Part shown: positions 6,462-9,165 of the stretch, piece by piece | How the letters are laid out: every line of letters begins with the position of its first letter | Position numbering within the stretch: the stretch's first letter is position 1 | Assembly (NCBI GenBank): GCA_030612185.1 | Contig: JAUWOI010000143.1 | Location: 1 to 9,165, forward strand | Direction: 5' to 3' | Length of the DNA: 9,165 nt | From: Anaerolineae bacterium | GTDB taxonomy: Bacteria; Chloroflexota; Anaerolineae; B4-G1 | Notes under the pieces: model-generated | Told to the model about the DNA's origin: nothing | The model's database searches: none | The model's input: the letters and a program-made list of their open reading frames with translations, nothing else | Translations under genes and position numbers: made by a program

Positions 6462-9165
6462 TCAGATGTCCCTTTTCTTCTTGCTGGCGGTATGCGCGGC
6501 GCGGATGTCGCGGTGCAGGGGGATGTTCTCCAGATAGGTGCGGCGGAAGGGGCTGTCGGGCGGGATCAGACCGTGTTTGCGTTTCATCTCGTCGTAGGCG
6601 CGTTGGAGATGTGCGGCTGCTTCTGCTTCGTGACCGTTCGCTGCCAGGGTCAGGCTGTGGCGGTAGAGGATCTTTTCACTGGCGCACTCTATGATTTGCA
6701 CGAACCCAAAATGCTGGTAAATGTCAAGCGCCACTTGAGACGATTCCAGGGCCTGGTCAAGATGGGCCTGTCGCTCTGTTTCGCCGGTGAGGCACTCCGC
6801 CAACCCCAGGTGTGCCGCCGCCGACTCGCAGGCGGCTGCCATTTCGTACTGTTGGGTGAGCGGGGCGTCGGTCACCAGTTGGGATGTTTGCGCGGCGAGT
6901 TCCAGTGCCTCCCGCAGGTGATCCTCGTCTTCCAGTCCGTTGTAGAGAATGGCCGAGACCAGGCGCAGACCGGCGTGACCCATATCGTGTACAGCCTGCA
7001 CGCCGGTGATGCGACGCGCCTGTTCAAGCGCCTCCAATGCCTCATCCTGCCTGCCCCGCGCGACCTGCACCTGGACGATACGCAGCAGGACGAACACCGC
7101 GTTCGGGGTGCCCCCCCATAAGCGCAGGCACTCTTCCAACAAGGCCAGTCCCGCTTCATAGTCGCCCAGGTAGAGGCTCTGAATCTGGCCGCATTGCATC
7201 AGAGCACTGCCCTCTATCGGCCGGTGGCCGATCTCACGGCTGATGTGCAGTCGTTTCTGATGGTACTCGGTCAACAATTGGTAATAGTCGCCGCTGCGTT
7301 CAAACTGTAGGCCGATCAGGTTCAGAAGGTCCATTTCGGCCATCTTGTCGTCCAGGGATTGGCAGATAGGAAGGACAGCCTCCAGGTATTCCATCCCGCG
7401 CTCTGGTTGATCGCTCCAGGCATAGACCTTGCCCATGCGGATGAGGATGCCGACCTCGTAACTTGTATCGCCCAGTTGCCGGGCCAGATCGAGGGCGCGT
7501 TGCGCGAGTTCCCACGCCGTTGGGTCGTTGGCCCAAAGACGCTGGTTGGCGATGGCGCCCAGGCTTTGCATCTCGCGACGGCGATCGCCCAGTTGCCGGG
7601 CCAGGGTCAGGGCTTCTTCGGCCATCGGCACGCCTGCGTCAAGTTCCTCTTGGGTTTGCCAGCCCGCCACCCCGGGCTGTTGCAGTAGCGCGTCAATCAG
7701 CCAGACCGGGTCATCGTCCAACTGTCGCGCCAGTGGGAGCAGGGCCTGGGCATCGGCCCTGCCGGCCTCGAAATCACCCATCAGGAAGAATATCCCGCGC
7801 CGCCCATTCAACACCTCGAACCGCTGAGTGCGGATAGCGTAGAGCCTGCCCTTAACCTCGTCCTCACCCTCAACCTCATCCAGCAGTTCGAGGGCGCGGG
7901 TATAATGTTCCAGCGCCTCGGCGTTGGCATAGATCCCCTGCGCCCGTTCGGCAGCCTGAATGGTATAGAACAGTTCTTTCCCAGGTTTGCCAGCCTGGCG
8001 ATAGTGGTACGCCAGCACGCCGTAGTACGGCGTCAGGGCCTCAAGCCCACAGAGGTCTTCGAGGTATTCGGCCACCTTGAGATGGTAAGCGATACGCTGT
8101 GCACTGAGTATCCCCTCGTAGGCCGCATCGCGGATCAGGTTGGACTTAAAGATGTATTCCATCCCCAGGTCGGGCGCCCGCCCACGTTCCTGGATCAACT
8201 GGGCGCGTTGCAGCGCCGTCAGGTGTGCTTTCAGGGTCGCATCGCCGGCCAGGGCCTGCAACACGTTCGACCAGAATACGGATCCTACCACGGCAGCCAT
8301 CTGGAGTACATGCCGTTCCTCGGACGACAGGCTGTCAATGCGCGCCAGCAACAGGCTTTGCAGGGTGTCCGGCAGGTCGAGCGAAGCCACCGCCCGCGTC
8401 GCGCGCCATTGGCCCGTTTCGGCCTCCTGTACCAACACTCCCTGAGCGATCAGGGAGCGGATAAGTTCCCCCATGTAGTAAGGGTTGCCTTCGGCCTTGT
8501 CGAGGACGAGTGCGCGCGTCTCCGCCGGCAGCGTTTCGGGGCCGATCAGCCGGTCAATGAACTCGCCGCTCTGGGCCTCGGTCAATGGGGGGATTATCAC
8601 AGTTGTTACCCGGTGGGGATACTCGGTCTCGACGCGGTGACGGAACTCCCAGACAGGGGCTGTGCGGTCCGGGCGAAACACGATCAACCAGAGCAGGGCT
8701 TCGTCGTCGCATAGGGGCAGGCAGTACTTCAGCAGGTCCAGCGAGGTGGTGTCGGCCCAGTGCACGTCCGCGAAGGCGAGCACCAACGGCCCGCGTTTGG
8801 CCATTACTTCCACCCAACTCCGCAAGGCGAAAAAGAACTGTTGGCGCAGACCTTCGGCGTCCAGATGTTTGACTCGTTCGGCGAAAACCTCCTCCAGCGG
8901 CAGCGAGAGGAAAGTGGCCAGGTAGGGATAATACTCCGCCAACCGGTTGCCCCACAGCAGTTCGGCCTGGCGACGGAAGCGGTCTCGTGTTTCTTCCTCT
9001 GTCTCCCCAGAGCGTATCCCCAGCCAACCCCGTAGGAGATCCAACCACATCGAGTAGGGCCATGACTGGTCGTAGGAGCGGCAGCGCCCGCGCAGCCAGG
9101 TCACCCCCCCCGGCCCCCCCGAAGCGGGGGGGAGTTCCCCTCCGGTCTCTCCGAAGCGGAGGGGA
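6462..9165 (-). CDS. AAA-ATPase/TPR signalling protein, possibly the C-terminal part of a class III cyclase fusion (N-terminus off window)
   Basis: The frame is open from the right edge to TGA 6462, about 900 residues. Numbering from GTG 9104, the first 350 residues are the later part of an AAA_16/STAND-like ATPase: WLRGRCRSYDQSWPY, Walker B LAFADVHWAD (109-118), a sensor-like FRPD segment, then EGNPYYMGELIRSL (205-218) and helical modules. From about residue 370 the sequence is tetratricopeptide-like repeats (for example EALEHYTRALELL). It ends in a motif YLENIPLHRDI seen, as I recall, in Chloroflexota TPR proteins. Relatives often carry an N-terminal guanylate/adenylate cyclase domain or a DNA-binding domain; neither is visible. 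The Walker A loop is missing, so GTG 9104 is unlikely to be the true start. The frame continues upstream through a GC-rich repeat. A poly-G tract at the edge makes the frame there uncertain. The uridine-kinase-like gene follows 9 nt downstream. Confidence 0.88.
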   Translation of the reverse strand, partial: PLRFGETGGELPPASGGPGGVTWLRGRCRSYDQSWPYSMWLDLLRGWLGIRSGETEEETRDRFRRQAELLWGNRLAEYYPYLATFLSLPLEEVFAERVKHLDAEGLRQQFFFALRSWVEVMAKRGPLVLAFADVHWADTTSLDLLKYCLPLCDDEALLWLIVFRPDRTAPVWEFRHRVETEYPHRVTTVIIPPLTEAQSGEFIDRLIGPETLPAETRALVLDKAEGNPYYMGELIRSLIAQGVLVQEAETGQWRATRAVASLDLPDTLQSLLLARIDSLSSEERHVLQMAAVVGSVFWSNVLQALAGDATLKAHLTALQRAQLIQERGRAPDLGMEYIFKSNLIRDAAYEGILSAQRIAYHLKVAEYLEDLCGLEALTPYYGVLAYHYRQAGKPGKELFYTIQAAERAQGIYANAEALEHYTRALELLDEVEGEDEVKGRLYAIRTQRFEVLNGRRGIFFLMGDFEAGRADAQALLPLARQLDDDPVWLIDALLQQPGVAGWQTQEELDAGVPMAEEALTLARQLGDRRREMQSLGAIANQRLWANDPTAWELAQRALDLARQLGDTSYEVGILIRMGKVYAWSDQPERGMEYLEAVLPICQSLDDKMAEMDLLNLIGLQFERSGDYYQLLTEYHQKRLHISREIGHRPIEGSALMQCGQIQSLYLGDYEAGLALLEECLRLWGGTPNAVFVLLRIVQVQVARGRQDEALEALEQARRITGVQAVHDMGHAGLRLVSAILYNGLEDEDHLREALELAAQTSQLVTDAPLTQQYEMAAACESAAAHLGLAECLTGETERQAHLDQALESSQVALDIYQHFGFVQIIECASEKILYRHSLTLAANGHEAEAAAHLQRAYDEMKRKHGLIPPDSPFRRTYLENIPLHRDIRAAHTASKKKRDI
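9104..9165. repeat. GC-rich inverted repeats at the window edge, in frame with the AAA/TPR gene
   Basis: Two hairpin-forming units share CCGAAGCGG. In the first, seven C (9114-9120) and seven G (9126-9132) flank GAAGC. In the second, TCCCCTCCG (9136-9144) is the exact reverse complement of CGGAGGGGA (9157-9165). An eight-base C run (9104-9111) adjoins the units. On the minus strand they translate without a stop as a Gly/Pro-rich stretch (about 20 residues, including GGELPPASGGPGG) directly before TWLRGRC. The composition is unlike the rest of the gene and resembles intergenic palindromic repeats. The copy may continue beyond the window. Confidence 0.8.

Noticed and set aside
7111..7117. Seven-base C tract inside the TPR region as a slippage site or frameshift
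   Set aside because: The reading frame is continuous through it (coding Trp-Gly-Gly-Thr) with family-like sequence on both sides, so nothing indicates a frame change.
6201..7121. Plus-strand open frame of 306 codons spanning the kinase start and the TPR C-terminus
   Set aside because: It crosses two well-supported minus-strand genes and their junction and has no motif or credible start signal.
7905..8714. Plus-strand open frame of 269 codons
   Set aside because: It is antisense to the ATPase/TPR region with continuous family-like sequence. No domain was recognised on the plus strand.
8554..9063. Minus-strand open frame of 169 codons overlapping the ATPase
   Set aside because: It is the alternative frame that would be entered by a one-base gain at the poly-G tract. 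Its composition is low-complexity and the real ATPase frame carries Walker B.

Overview
The window is about 9.2 kb of GC-rich bacterial DNA. All seven recognisable genes lie on the minus strand, so transcription runs from high to low coordinates. The combination points to Chloroflexota (Anaerolineae/Caldilineae-like): a large AAA-ATPase/TPR signalling protein, an ABC-2 exporter trio of the COG4586/COG3694/COG4587 kind, a glycoside hydrolase family 2 enzyme, and palindromic intergenic repeats. This assignment rests on gene content and recalled repeat style, not on a marker gene or a search.

Layout in the direction of transcription. (1) 9165 to 6462: the C-terminal part of a large AAA-ATPase plus tetratricopeptide-repeat protein. 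Its N-terminus, including the Walker A loop, lies off the window or is displaced by a GC-rich inverted repeat at the edge. (2) 6452 to 5817: a uridine-kinase-like P-loop kinase, 9 nt after the first gene. (3) 5816 to 5642: a 175-nt gap with a palindromic repeat and a near-consensus promoter whose expected start point is the A of the next ATG. (4) 5641 to 2975: an ABC-2 exporter, with two permeases abutting stop to start, then a 51-nt gap filled mainly by a perfect 33-nt inverted repeat, then the ATPase (TTG start, strong Shine-Dalgarno). (5) 2915 to 1578: a MATE-family efflux protein (GTG start). (6) 1548 to 1: a GH2 glycosidase running off the left edge. It is a clear gene, open to the window edge.

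Genes (4) to (6) have gaps of 0, 51, 59 and 29 nt and no convincing internal terminator, so they could be one transcription unit from the promoter at 5648-5676: an export module followed by a cytosolic glycosidase. The kinase and the AAA/TPR protein form a separate upstream unit. The exported substrate cannot be read from the sequence.

The most unusual structure is in the non-coding parts. Two different palindromes begin, in the sense direction, exactly at the last base of a stop codon. One of them ends 5 nt before the next gene's ribosome-binding site. A third repeat, carrying G/C homopolymers, reads through in frame with the AAA/TPR gene. I did not find CRISPR arrays, tRNAs, rRNAs, transposases or a defence or biosynthetic system, and I do not claim a new system here. 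No gene is supported on the plus strand.
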